Source: Corynebacterium gallinarum (lineage in GTDB: Bacteria > Actinomycetota > Actinomycetes > Mycobacteriales > Mycobacteriaceae). Taken from it: DNA of 46,089 nt. A program made the translations under genes and the position numbers. The notes under the pieces are model-generated. The model did no database searches and was not told where the DNA came from. It worked only from the letters and a program-made list of their open reading frames with translations. The stretch covers positions 1 to 46,089 of the forward strand of contig NZ_JACSPR010000005.1 of assembly GCF_014837045.1 (NCBI RefSeq). Direction: 5' to 3'. Shown piece by piece: positions 36,243 through 42,906 of the stretch (within the stretch, counting starts at the first letter, position 1; every line of letters starts with the position of its first letter).

Positions 36243-38675
36243 TCACTCCAGTGCTTCACGTTTGTCACCACGGTGCTTCAAAATACCCGTTCGGAACAGC
36301 AACGCCTGATCTAGGAACGCATTCACCGGGTTGGACTCCATCACAAAGCGCTCAGCAGTGGAGACCACAATATCGGGGAGATCCTTCCGCTTAAAACCTT
36401 CCTTCCATGGGCGGGCGAAGTTCCGGGCCATGAGATTCAGCAGGCCAACCGCATTAAAGGAGTCAGCTTGCCAATTCCCGTTATCGCCCTCTCGCTCAGA
36501 GAACTTGCTGAGCACAGCTTCCACCTTCGGGCGGGTACCAGCGGTAGGGACCACAACAAAGCGATCTTCTAGGGCTTCATCAAAATCAATGCGGGCGGGC
36601 TCATTGGTTGAGAAACAGATCACCGTGCCCTTGTGATACTCGGTACGGGTGAACTTGTCCGTCACGGCGATCTCTGTGTTGCCCGAGATCTCCTTGAGCG
36701 CGTCTCGTTGGCCCCTGGTCTCTTGTGACAGCTCTGAGAGAAAAGCCACTGAAGCTCTCATGGCCGCAGCCTTGGAGCTGTTGTTGCCGGACTGACGCGA
36801 ACTCAAGTCTTCCAAGGACGATGTAGCACCGTAATCACCTAGGACACGCTGGTAAAAGTCCAGCCAAGTGCTCTTGCCAGTGCCAGTGTCTCCCATTGCA
36901 CCCCAGATCACGCGGTGAGGGTTGTTTCCATGCAAGCTGTAGGCCATAAGCTCATTGACCGTGGGGATTACGCTGGAGTGGAACACAGCCTGCTCCAGCT
37001 TCTGAATGGGCGGTACCTCTCCATTATCTAAGCGGGCGCAACCCTTAAGGATTTCAGCCCCGGAGATATTCATTGACTTCTTGAGCAGCTCCTCGGGGCG
37101 ACGCGGGCGGACTGAAGACTTGAGGTCCCCATCAATCCACTTGTTGATATCAATAACCATGCCGTCCGACAGACCTCGAAGATTGTCAGCAGCGTCAAAA
37201 TCCGACTCTCTGAGCACCGGGTGACGTTCCATGAGTAGACCGGCCAGGGTTGGGAAGGCACCGTTCATGCTCCCTTGATTTCCGCAGTATGTGACCGCCA
37301 TGCCGACCCGCTTAGCCAGCCATTTTTGTTCATCGTCCTCAGTATCCAGCATTGCCAAGAACTCCTTGAGAGCCGGTGCCACGTAGCGACGATAGTAAGG
37401 GCGAAGGGTGGACTTGGAAATGAAAACTCCCTTCGCGGTGTCGTAGAGATCTGGCTCTCTTTTGTCGTGCAGATCCAGCTCCACAGCGCGAAGGTCATCG
37501 TTGAGTAGCAGTAGGATCTCAGCAGGTAGGTCATCACCCGTAGTGGTCATGATGATCTCGGTGACCCCCTCCATCAGCTCCTCGCGGGCGCTGGCAAGCC
37601 GTGAGGCACCCAACGCACTAGTGAGATCGAAGTCCTTAATTTGGTGGGCGATAGCGTTCATTTTGGTGATAGAGAGACTCTTGCCCTGTGCAACCTCAGC
37701 TAAGACAAGGTCCACTTCGCCCTCAACAGAACGGGCGAATTCCCCTCGTGCCACATCCTGGCGACGGCGGTCCCTGGTGGCCTTGAGATAGCGGCTCTCC
37801 AGGCGCTCTAAAGCTGCTCTGAGTCCAGAAGGCCCCTCTTCAAAGGCGCACCATTGAATGAGGCTATGAACTCCACCGTTCATTTCTGGGTGAGCGGAAG
37901 TTAGATCAATCTTCTCTACTTTCTCAACCAACGTCTCAGAAATTGGAGCGTCAAAGTTAGCTACCAGACCATGGAGGCGCTCGTATGCGTCCTCCAGCCC
38001 CTGCACTGGTTCCGCCACTCCGTTTAATCCCTTCGGCACAGTTCCACGGGAAAGGCACTCCACCCACTGTTTGGGCAGTGTGGGGAGATCCCACACAGCG
38101 GGTGGCTCCACAGCTTCACCATCAGGGTCAAGCCACTGGTACCGTTCGCCATCCTTTACGGAAGGCCACACGGTGGCGTAGGAGATACCCAGCGAACGAA
38201 TATCTACGTCTGTACAGGCCTGTGCAGGCCACCACTGCTCTTTAGGGACTCTGAAGAAGTACTGACCTCCCTTATCGCTGACTCCCCGGCGCGTAGATCG
38301 CGCCGGGTGCTGGTCCAGGCTTAGTGACCCATAGTCACCCTCCAGCTCTTCCAGATGATCCCGTCCGCGCTTGTTGTCGTGGTGATCAACGTCGATAGAG
38401 ATAATCTCGTAATCAGCTGAATCAGCTGCCATCACCAGTGCTAGGTTTACATCATCCTGTGGGTTATCCTCCCACCACTGGTGGGCGGTGGCGTTGGCTT
38501 CAGTGAAGGTGGTCTTGCGTCCATGGACACCCTTAAGAAACGGGCGCTTGGCGTCTTCTTTCCTCATGGGGATAGGTCGGGCGTAGCCCTTCTCACGGTA
38601 GGCTTCTGCTGCTTCATAAGCCTTGCCTACCTGTGGACTCGTATCAGCGGATGTGGTAGAATTGTATGTGTTCAA
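36243..38675 (-). CDS. Prim-Pol / SF3-helicase primase, 3' end truncated by IS
   Basis: Replication protein of phage/plasmid type (P4/D5 style), 810 aa as it stands. The last 13 residues (ILKHRGDKREALE) are read from the inserted IS. N-terminal Prim-Pol domain: IPMRKEDAKRPFLKG, catalytic EIISIDVDHHD, GGQYFFRVP and SYATVWPS. SF3 helicase near residues 590-740: Walker A GDTGTGKSTWLDFYQ, Walker B SVAFLSELSQ, sensor VICFSTNEP. The start is a TTG at 38675. An in-frame TGA lies 21 bases upstream, and the TTG overlaps the stop of a 28-aa leader ORF (TTGA). Loss of the C-terminal 105 residues may impair it. Confidence 0.85.
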   Translation of the reverse strand: MNTYNSTTSADTSPQVGKAYEAAEAYREKGYARPIPMRKEDAKRPFLKGVHGRKTTFTEANATAHQWWEDNPQDDVNLALVMAADSADYEIISIDVDHHDNKRGRDHLEELEGDYGSLSLDQHPARSTRRGVSDKGGQYFFRVPKEQWWPAQACTDVDIRSLGISYATVWPSVKDGERYQWLDPDGEAVEPPAVWDLPTLPKQWVECLSRGTVPKGLNGVAEPVQGLEDAYERLHGLVANFDAPISETLVEKVEKIDLTSAHPEMNGGVHSLIQWCAFEEGPSGLRAALERLESRYLKATRDRRRQDVARGEFARSVEGEVDLVLAEVAQGKSLSITKMNAIAHQIKDFDLTSALGASRLASAREELMEGVTEIIMTTTGDDLPAEILLLLNDDLRAVELDLHDKREPDLYDTAKGVFISKSTLRPYYRRYVAPALKEFLAMLDTEDDEQKWLAKRVGMAVTYCGNQGSMNGAFPTLAGLLMERHPVLRESDFDAADNLRGLSDGMVIDINKWIDGDLKSSVRPRRPEELLKKSMNISGAEILKGCARLDNGEVPPIQKLEQAVFHSSVIPTVNELMAYSLHGNNPHRVIWGAMGDTGTGKSTWLDFYQRVLGDYGATSSLEDLSSRQSGNNSSKAAAMRASVAFLSELSQETRGQRDALKEISGNTEIAVTDKFTRTEYHKGTVICFSTNEPARIDFDEALEDRFVVVPTAGTRPKVEAVLSKFSEREGDNGNWQADSFNAVGLLNLMARNFARPWKEGFKRKDLPDIVVSTAERFVMESNPVNAFLDQALLFRTGILKHRGDKREALE
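38657..38662 (+). promoter_or_regulatory. Candidate promoter for antisense RNA
   Basis: TAGAAT at 38657-38662 with TGGACT at 38634-38639, spacer 17. Transcription would start near 38669, opposite the primase start codon, and run to the terminator ending at 38810. Confidence 0.45.
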
Positions 38676-38685
38676 GTGGTTGAAC
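38670..38685 (-). promoter_or_regulatory. Hairpin hiding the primase TTG start
   Basis: The mRNA sequence GTTCAA-CCAC-TTGAAC forms a 6-bp stem that includes the TTG start codon in its 3' arm. Ribosomes finishing the leader ORF would open it. A second hairpin (38763-38757 with 38748-38742) similarly includes the ATG of the leader ORF. Confidence 0.5.
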
Positions 38686-38758
38686 TTCTTTCTTCAATGG
38701 ATTGTGGTTGCGGGGGAGACCTTCTCATTACCCGCTTTTCACGGTTATCTTCGGACAT
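38672..38758 (-). CDS. 28-aa leader ORF coupled to the primase
   Basis: ATG 38758, sequence MSEDNREKRVMRRSPPQPQS followed by IEERSSTT, stop TGA at 38674-38672 overlapping the primase TTG. GAAGAGGCGG lies just upstream as RBS. The peptide is hydrophilic and basic with no recognised family. Its likely job is translation itself: termination on top of the TTG would let ribosomes start the primase, like tap-repA in IncFII plasmids. Too short to be judged by composition alone. Confidence 0.5.
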   Translation of the reverse strand: MSEDNREKRVMRRSPPQPQSIEERSSTT

Positions 38759-38775
38759 AACCGCCTCTTCGGTGG

Positions 38776-38810
38776 AACCCTTCAGGAATCTCCTCTCTGA
38801 AGGGTTTTTT
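38776..38810 (+). terminator. Plus-strand rho-independent terminator inside the primase leader
   Basis: AACCCTTCAG (38776-38785) and CTGAAGGGTT (38797-38806) form a perfect 10-bp stem with an 11-base loop, followed by TTTTC. It works on the plus strand only; the minus strand has A residues there. Confidence 0.82.
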
Positions 38811-38902
38811 CATTGTCTACGTGCCAAACGGGCGGTGGCCATGCTCAAGTGAATTCTGAACCGCTCCAGGTCAATCCAAGATCGCCAGCCAATTAGCACC
38901 AC
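38810..38902 (-). CDS. Possible 30-aa small protein
   Basis: GTG 38902 to TGA 38810: VVLIGWRSWIDLERFRIHLS followed by MATARLARRQ. The start lies 8 bases after the stop of the 59-aa gene with no clear RBS, so coupling would be needed. The amphipathic, Arg-rich C-terminal helix looks protein-like and the frame fills the gap in the operon, but the evidence is weak. Confidence 0.35.
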   Translation of the reverse strand: MVLIGWRSWIDLERFRIHLSMATARLARRQ

Positions 38903-38910
38903 AGTCAGGG

Positions 38911-39090
38911 CTAATGTCGTCGCTTGGCCTCCAGACCAGTTACAACGTCCGAAATATCAGTGATCGTGTCGTTCAGCTCGTATACCTTGGCGGTCAAAAG
39001 TTCAACGCTATCGGCCAGACTGATCAGCGCCTGAACCTCCATCACGCGGAGATCCCGATCTGAGAAAAGCTCTAACTCTGTAAGGCGCAT
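38911..39090 (-). CDS. Hypothetical 59-aa protein, coiled-coil-like
   Basis: ATG 39090 to TAG 38911. MRLTELELFSDRDLRVMEVQ continues into ALISLADSVELLTAKVYELN and a short basic end (EAKRRH). Regular spacing of Leu, Ile and Val predicts one long coiled-coil helix. RBS GGAAG lies in the end of the preceding gene, whose stop codon directly abuts this ATG. Part of the HTH-to-primase operon. No family recognised. Confidence 0.65.
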   Translation of the reverse strand: MRLTELELFSDRDLRVMEVQALISLADSVELLTAKVYELNDTITDISDVVTGLEAKRRH

Positions 39091-39261
39091 TTAGTACCAA
39101 CTACTTCCGTGGGAGCTGGTCTGAAGATCATCCAGCGAGACTAAAGAACTGTCGTTCTTTTCCCATAGATAATTAATGAGCTGAGGGAAAGACCACCGCA
39201 CCTGAGCGAGTGCATCCTGTAGCTCATGTTGCTGGTTGCTCGTGTACAGGTTGTTAGCCAT
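39091..39261 (-). CDS. Hypothetical 56-aa protein
   Basis: ATG 39261 to TAA 39091. MANNLYTSNQQHELQDALAQ, VRWSFPQLINYLWEKNDSSL, then VSLDDLQTSSHGSSWY. The start overlaps the end of the HTH gene by 8 bases and the stop abuts the next ATG, so it is embedded in a tight operon. Soluble; family not recognised. Confidence 0.65.
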   Translation of the reverse strand: MANNLYTSNQQHELQDALAQVRWSFPQLINYLWEKNDSSLVSLDDLQTSSHGSSWY

Positions 39262-39472
39262 GCTGCTTCACAACCCTTCTGTAGGACAGCGTGTCCGCCT
39301 CACTAGCGTCTATCCAGTCGTCTAGATCAGACACTCGATACAGAGCGTGATTGTCTGCGTTGCGCACGTGCCGTGGACCCGTGTTGTTTGCTCGCCAGTT
39401 ATACAGCGTCCTCGTTGTGAGACCTAAATACTTTGCCGCTTGAGTGGTGCTTAACCATTTGTCAATAAGCAT
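39254..39472 (-). CDS. AlpA/excisionase-type HTH protein, first gene of the primase operon
   Basis: 72 aa, MerR-like winged HTH (HTH_17): LSTTQAAKYLGLTTRTLYNW, then GPRHVRNADNHALYRVSDLD and DWIDAS. ATG 39472 has a strong GGAGG RBS 8 bases upstream. The fold binds DNA as an excisionase or as a small activator. As leader gene of the primase operon it probably regulates replication, excision or both. Confidence 0.8.
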   Translation of the reverse strand: MLIDKWLSTTQAAKYLGLTTRTLYNWRANNTGPRHVRNADNHALYRVSDLDDWIDASEADTLSYRRVVKQHG

Positions 39473-39705
39473 GGGTGATTACCTCCTTGTCAATGATGGG
39501 ATTAGACGCTTCCACCCCTGAAAACGTTCATGCTAGAAGTGTACCATACGCACTTTATCTAACCCCTTTAATGTCGTCATTGACGCAGGTCATGACTTTC
39601 TATCAAGCTATAGGGTTACTTTTTTGAAAGTGGCACTTTTCGGCGTGTAGAGTACCCTAAAGCCCCCTTGAAGAGAGTTTGAATTTAATTAACTCAGAGA
39701 TGAGA
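39473..39705. promoter_or_regulatory. Upstream region of the HTH-primase operon with AAAGTG/CACTTT repeats
   Basis: A TATGGT -10 with TTAAAG -35 (spacer 17, minus strand) lies at about 39542-39570. AAGTG-N9-CACTT (39537-39555) overlaps this -10. A perfect 13-bp palindrome AAAGTGGCACTTT lies at 39627-39639. The shared half-site suggests one repressor bound at both. Confidence 0.45.
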
Positions 39706-39739
39706 AAACCGGCCCTAAACTAGAAAGTCGGGCCGGTTT
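39706..39739 (-). terminator. Terminator of the 55-aa gene
   Basis: AAACCGGCCC (39706-39715) and GGGCCGGTTT (39730-39739) form a 10-bp perfect stem. On the minus strand it ends GGTTTTCTC. It lies 16 bases after the stop of the small gene. Confidence 0.8.
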
Positions 39740-39755
39740 CACTACTTAGCGACGG

Positions 39756-39923
39756 TTACAGATAACGACTGAAGCTAACACCTTCAGACTCCAGTCGCCC
39801 CCTCTTCTCCTCCGCTGTACCAGAGAGAAGAAATTTGAAGAACGATCTCCGGCAAGACTCACCCTCGCTCCCGCCTTCAGTGGGCACATTCTTGACTAGG
39901 TATCTACCTAAGCCTTCATTCAT
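39756..39923 (-). CDS. Self-contained 55-aa gene (moron-like cassette)
   Basis: ATG 39923 to TAA 39756. MNEGLGRYLVKNVPTEGGSE, GESCRRSFFKFLLSGTAEEK, RGRLESEGVSFSRYL. RBS AAGGAAAAG 5 bases upstream. It has its own promoter (TTGACG-16-TATAGG), a palindrome over the -10 and its own terminator, so it is an independent one-gene transcription unit inside the element. No family recognised; one Cys, net basic centre, soluble. Confidence 0.65.
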   Translation of the reverse strand: MNEGLGRYLVKNVPTEGGSEGESCRRSFFKFLLSGTAEEKRGRLESEGVSFSRYL

Positions 39924-39949
39924 ATCTACTTTTCCTTAGTGGTTCGGGA

Positions 39950-39988
39950 AGGACAGGTGTCCTATACGCCGATTTGCGCACCCGTCAA
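39950..39988 (-). promoter_or_regulatory. Promoter and overlapping operator of the 55-aa gene
   Basis: Minus strand -35 TTGACG (39988-39983) and -10 TATAGG (39966-39961), spacer 16. The palindrome AGGACA-GG-TGTCCT (39950-39963) covers the -10 edge and the predicted start site, where a bound repressor would block transcription. Confidence 0.65.
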
Positions 39989-40020
39989 CCCTTGAACTAG
40001 TAATTGCCAATCCAGACGTT

Positions 40021-40065
40021 CCCGGCGCGTCCACGGGGCAAATAGCGGGGGATTATCGCGCCGGG
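40021..40065. other. Large-loop inverted repeat CCCGGCGCG...CGCGCCGGG
   Basis: Perfect 9-bp arms at 40021-40029 and 40057-40065 with a 27-base loop, just after the stop of the 57-aa gene. There is no T run, so it is not a normal terminator. It might be an mRNA 3' structure or a protein-binding site. Confidence 0.35.
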
Positions 40066-40072
40066 AGGGTTG

Positions 40073-40246
40073 CTAGCGCTCTAGGTAGCGACTGAACCCT
40101 TTGTCATGCTCGTAGTCCTCTTGGTCATATCGGCTATCAGGGCGGGGGTTGCCATTTTCCTTGAACCTCTGCACCCACTTGGCTTCATTCAAGCCGCTAG
40201 GTGATTGAGTTCGTGGGGTTGAGCTGCTTGACCCAAAGAAGATCAT
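40073..40246 (-). CDS. Hypothetical 57-aa protein
   Basis: ATG 40246 to TAG 40073. MIFFGSSSSTPRTQSPSGLN, EAKWVQRFKENGNPRPDSRY, DQEDYEHDKGFSRYLER. The ATG directly follows the TAA of the IS630-interrupted gene (adjacent codons), so it belongs to the same operon, now cut off from its promoter by the insertion sequence. The ending (FSRYL) recalls the 55-aa protein's end. No family recognised. Confidence 0.6.
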   Translation of the reverse strand: MIFFGSSSSTPRTQSPSGLNEAKWVQRFKENGNPRPDSRYDQEDYEHDKGFSRYLER

Positions 40247-40453
40247 TTATGCGACCTCGTAGCTATCGGCATTGATCAGCTCTCGGGGGTCTGCACCTGT
40301 TCCGCGCCAGCCTAAGGGGTTGTCACCTAGGTAGACCGTGGCAAGGTCGATAACGTCATTCCAGACACCGGGGCTACTGAGGGCGGTTCTAGCTTCCTCT
40401 AGGACAAGTGCGTCCTTGTCTGCGATCTTGCCCTTAGATTCAACCTGATCTAG
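40247..40453 (-). pseudogene. 3' part of a gene split by the IS630-family element
   Basis: Open frame of 68 codons read on the minus strand after the insertion: LDQVESKGKIADKDALVLEE, then ARTALSSPGVWNDVIDLATV and a tail ending INADSYEVA, stop TAA 40249-40247. Removing the IS plus one TA joins it in frame to the N-terminal part (41718-42093), giving about 194 aa. It has no start of its own. Family not recognised; soluble and acidic. Confidence 0.78.
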
Positions 40454-40455
40454 TA

Positions 40456-41715
40456 GAGTGTCGTGACTTATGGCCTTGATTAGGGGATGATGATCCTGGT
40501 GGGTTTCTTCCCCTAATCACCCGCCATAAGCGAGGGTAGTGATGGCGAGAACAAAGTCCCGACCGGTAACCCTGAGCGAGGCTGACCGTGCGTGGTTGAC
40601 CGCCAGAGTCCGCACCGGGTCCTTCCCGGCCCAGCAGGTGCGTCGAGCCCGGATCCTGCTGGAACTTGACCAACACCACCCCGGTCGGCTGAGCCGCGGT
40701 GAACCGGTACCGACTCAGGCGACGGTGGCAGAACTGGCTGGAGTGTGCGCCGATACCGTGGTCAAGGTCTCCAAGGCCTACGCTGATCGTGGTGGGGACG
40801 TGGAAGAAACTGTCACCCGGAAAACACGCCTGACTCCGCCGGTGGCTCCGAAGGTCACCGGCGAGGTTGAAGCCCGCCTGATCGCTCTGGCCTGCAGTAA
40901 TCCACCGGAAGGGCAGGCCCAGTGGAGTCTGCGACTGCTGGAGAAGCATGTTCTGCTCACCGACGGGCTTCCACCGTTGGATCATTCCACCATCGGTCGG
41001 GTGTTAAAAAAACGAAACTTCAGCCTCACCTGAAGGAGTACTGGGCGATCCCACCGAAAGCCAACGGCGAGTTCGTGGCCCGGATGGAAGATGTTCTCGA
41101 TGTCTACGCCCGTGCTCATGACCCGGATATTCCGGTGGTGTGCATGGGTGAAAAGCCCTACCAGCTGCTGGATTACACCCGGGACTCCATCGACGCGACA
41201 CCCGGGCGTGTCCGCAAAGAAGACTACGAGTACTCCCGCAAGGGAGTGTGTTCCATCTTTGTGTGGAGCCAGCCTTTGGCCGGGCGACGCCGGGTGCATG
41301 CCAGACCCCGGCGCACCCGGGTGGACTGGGCCCACGAGATGAAGACACTGCTGACCGTGGATTACCCCGACGCGGACAAGGTCGTGCTGGTCATGGATAA
41401 TCTCAACACCCACACTCTGGGCTCGTTGTACGAGGCGTTCGACGCCGAGCAGGCACGGGCCCTGGCCAACCGACTGGAGATTCACTACACACCCAAGCAC
41501 GGGCCCTGGCTCAATATCGCCGAGATCGAATTATCCGCACTGTCACGTCAGTGCCTCTCCCGCCGGATACCCGACATCGACACCCTCAATCACGAGCTCG
41601 GTCGCTGGCAGGACACCACCAATGCAGATCAACGACCCGTGAACTGGCAGTTCACCACCACGGACGCACGGATCAAGCTCCGCCACCTGTACCCAGAACA
41701 TTAGTCACGACACTC
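40456..41715. mobile_element. IS630-family insertion sequence
   Basis: 1,260 bp with perfect 13-bp terminal inverted repeats (GAGTGTCGTGACT / AGTCACGACACTC). Flanked by TA on both sides (40454-40455 and 41716-41717), the IS630/Tc1 hallmark. One transposase is encoded in two frames joined by an A7 slippery site. GC is much higher than the surrounding element, so it came from a high-GC host, probably this chromosome's lineage. Confidence 0.9.
40542..41704 (+). CDS. IS630-family transposase made by -1 frameshifting, first Asp altered
   Basis: ORF 1 (ATG 40542, RBS GAGGG, stop 41033) encodes the HTH part, ending [10 protein letters not shown]. At 41006-41012 the codons TTA AAA AAA contain the heptamer A_AAA_AAA; a -1 slip continues ...[20 protein letters not shown] into ORF 2, which ends at 41704. 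The DDE domain shows [10 protein letters not shown] (second Asp) and [12 protein letters not shown] (Glu). The first-Asp motif, normally CxDEKPxQL, reads [13 protein letters not shown], i.e. Asp replaced by Gly. The enzyme is therefore probably inactive. Confidence 0.85.
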
Positions 41716-41717
41716 TA

Positions 41718-42093
41718 CTAGGTGAAATTTGAGCTGGTCTAATAGCTGGTAAGCGTGGATCTCAGCGATGCCACGGCGGTCTTCCGCACCTTCAAGGAGA
41801 AGGTCTGAGTGGGCGAGAGTGAAAGAAGTCCTACCCGTCCGCTCCATTTTTGGATACGTGAGCGCTAATAGCTCTGCCGCGTACTCAACTCCTGTGTGCG
41901 AGTTCTCCAGCAGGCGGTTGGCTTCAGTGAAATAAGCCTTCTGCAATGCTTTCATTGCAGTGCCGTACTCTTCCCGCGTGACTTCATCGCCGTAGGGTTC
42001 AGAGCTATCGCGATAATGGGCTTCATGGGCTGCTACCGCCGCCTCATAGGTGTCTCGGTAGCCACTTTCATGACGGTTATAGTGGTTAGCCAT
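41718..42093 (-). pseudogene. 5' part of the gene split by the IS630-family element
   Basis: ATG 42093: MANHYNRHESGYRDTYEAAV, then YGTAMKALQKAYFTEANRLL and on to IHAYQLLDQLKFHLV, where the IS begins (the frame then runs 4 codons into the IS, stop at 41701). 126 residues of an original roughly 194. The start lies 2 bases after the stop of the 150-aa gene, so they are coupled. Soluble, helical, acidic; family not recognised. A truncated 130-aa product may still be made. Confidence 0.75.
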
Positions 42094-42095
42094 TC

Positions 42096-42548
42096 TTAAA
42101 TCTCTTCCTGTGGTTCGGTAATGGTGATGCGGGGGCTGTCCGTGAACGTGATGAGCACGCGGAACCCGTACCCCTTGAGTTGTTCCAGTTCCGCGCTATC
42201 GGTCTCAGTGAGCGTGGTTGGGGTAGCTACGTAGGCGTTGCCTTCCACCGTGGGATTAACTACCCATGCATTAGCGCCGTCCAGAGCTCGTAGGTAGCCA
42301 GCTAGCAGGCTCCTTCCCCATCCCGGCGCGATCTCTGGAAGGTGGGGGGATGCCTTGGCTGGATATTCTGCGTACAAGCCGTGTGGCAATGGCTTAGGGG
42401 TCTTCTTTGCGTTCTCTGCCTGCCAAGCGGCACGGGCCGCGCGGAACTCAGCTTTGGTGGCGAACTTATGACTCTTAGGCGCGGGATTGTCCTCAATAGC
42501 TTTAGAGCGGATTAGAGCAGTCAGCCCGTCTTGGAGTTTCTTACTCAT
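42096..42548 (-). CDS. Hypothetical 150-aa protein
   Basis: Starts at ATG 42548, overlapping the preceding HTH gene stop (ATGA), and is followed 2 bases later by the next gene. N-terminal part is basic and helical (FATKAEFRAARAAWQAENAK), then a Pro-rich segment, then a beta-rich C-terminus (NAYVATPTTLTETD, GFRVLITFTDSPRITITEP). No catalytic motif or membrane helix. Family not recognised; operon position after an HTH gene suggests an element-specific accessory function. Confidence 0.7.
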   Translation of the reverse strand: MSKKLQDGLTALIRSKAIEDNPAPKSHKFATKAEFRAARAAWQAENAKKTPKPLPHGLYAEYPAKASPHLPEIAPGWGRSLLAGYLRALDGANAWVVNPTVEGNAYVATPTTLTETDSAELEQLKGYGFRVLITFTDSPRITITEPQEEI

Positions 42549-42757
42549 GCCGCATTCCCCAGCTCAGTTGCTCCTGCCTCACGGGCATGTTCGGTGAGCC
42601 ACTCCTGTACGTCTGAAACTCTGAAGCGGATGGTTCTTTCACCCAACCGCACCTCACGTGGGCCATCGCCATTCTTGCGCAACTCGTTTACCGATACCTT
42701 GCTGATCTGGAGTAGTGCAGCCAATTCCCCGATAGTAAGTAGCTTGTCTGCCTGCAT
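42545..42757 (-). CDS. AlpA/excisionase-type HTH protein (second)
   Basis: 70 aa, winged HTH of the HTH_17 type: LLTIGELAALLQISKVSVNE, LRKNGDGPREVRLGERTIRF, RVSDVQEWL. ATG 42757 has AGGAAGAG upstream. It is the first gene of a three-to-four-gene operon with a near-consensus promoter. Candidate excisionase or regulator of the element. Confidence 0.8.
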   Translation of the reverse strand: MQADKLLTIGELAALLQISKVSVNELRKNGDGPREVRLGERTIRFRVSDVQEWLTEHAREAGATELGNAA

Positions 42758-42815
42758 AGTTCTCTTCCTTTCTCAATTTGCCTATAATAGGTTCAATCTT
42801 TCATTGTTAAGTCTT

Positions 42816-42824
42816 ATTATACCA
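42816..42824 (-). promoter_or_regulatory. Extended -10 promoter of the second HTH operon
   Basis: On the minus strand TGG-TATAAT (complement of 42824-42816) is a perfect -10 with a TGn extension. No good -35 is seen at 17 bp. The start would be near 42809, giving a leader of about 50 nt to the ATG at 42757. Confidence 0.6.
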
Positions 42825-42906
42825 CACAGCATTTGACACACCGACTAACTTGTGTTAAGTGGCTTTAGTTACGGCGTGTCAGGGCCTTTATCGGTGCTTT
42901 TACTTC

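Larger units (their letters stand above)
33676..36280. mobile_element. IS21-family insertion sequence
   Basis: 2,605 bp with TG...CA ends. Left end TGAAGCACCGTGGTGACAA (33676-33694) and the reverse complement of the right end share at least 22 of 23 bases, with sub-terminal CGTGAAGC repeats typical of IS21. It carries istA and a frameshifted istB. The identity extends outward to TATTTTGAAGC on both sides (33671, 36285), so a target duplication longer than 2 bp (AT) cannot be seen, unlike the usual 4-8 bp. It interrupts the primase gene. Confidence 0.85.
38669..38810 (+). ncRNA. Candidate antisense (copy-control-type) RNA to the primase leader
   Basis: A plus-strand transcript of about 140 nt is predicted from the TAGAAT promoter to the rho-independent terminator 38776-38810. 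No plus-strand gene is present, so the terminator needs another explanation. It would be fully complementary to the primase mRNA leader, covering the TTG start, the 28-aa leader ORF and both leader hairpins. Its middle hairpin (38742-38748 with 38757-38763) has the loop CTTCGGAC, which contains a YUNR (UUCG) U-turn motif used by plasmid antisense RNAs for kissing. Confidence 0.45.

Noticed and set aside
38481..38852. Plus-strand ORF of 123 aa opposite the start of the primase
   Set aside because: It is a shadow of the primase and leader, with no RBS and unlikely composition. The plus-strand terminator here is better explained by a short antisense RNA.
40021..40065. Normal terminator or oriT nick site
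   Set aside because: The loop is too long and there is no T run for a terminator; no relaxase gene is present to support an oriT. Kept only as an unexplained inverted repeat.
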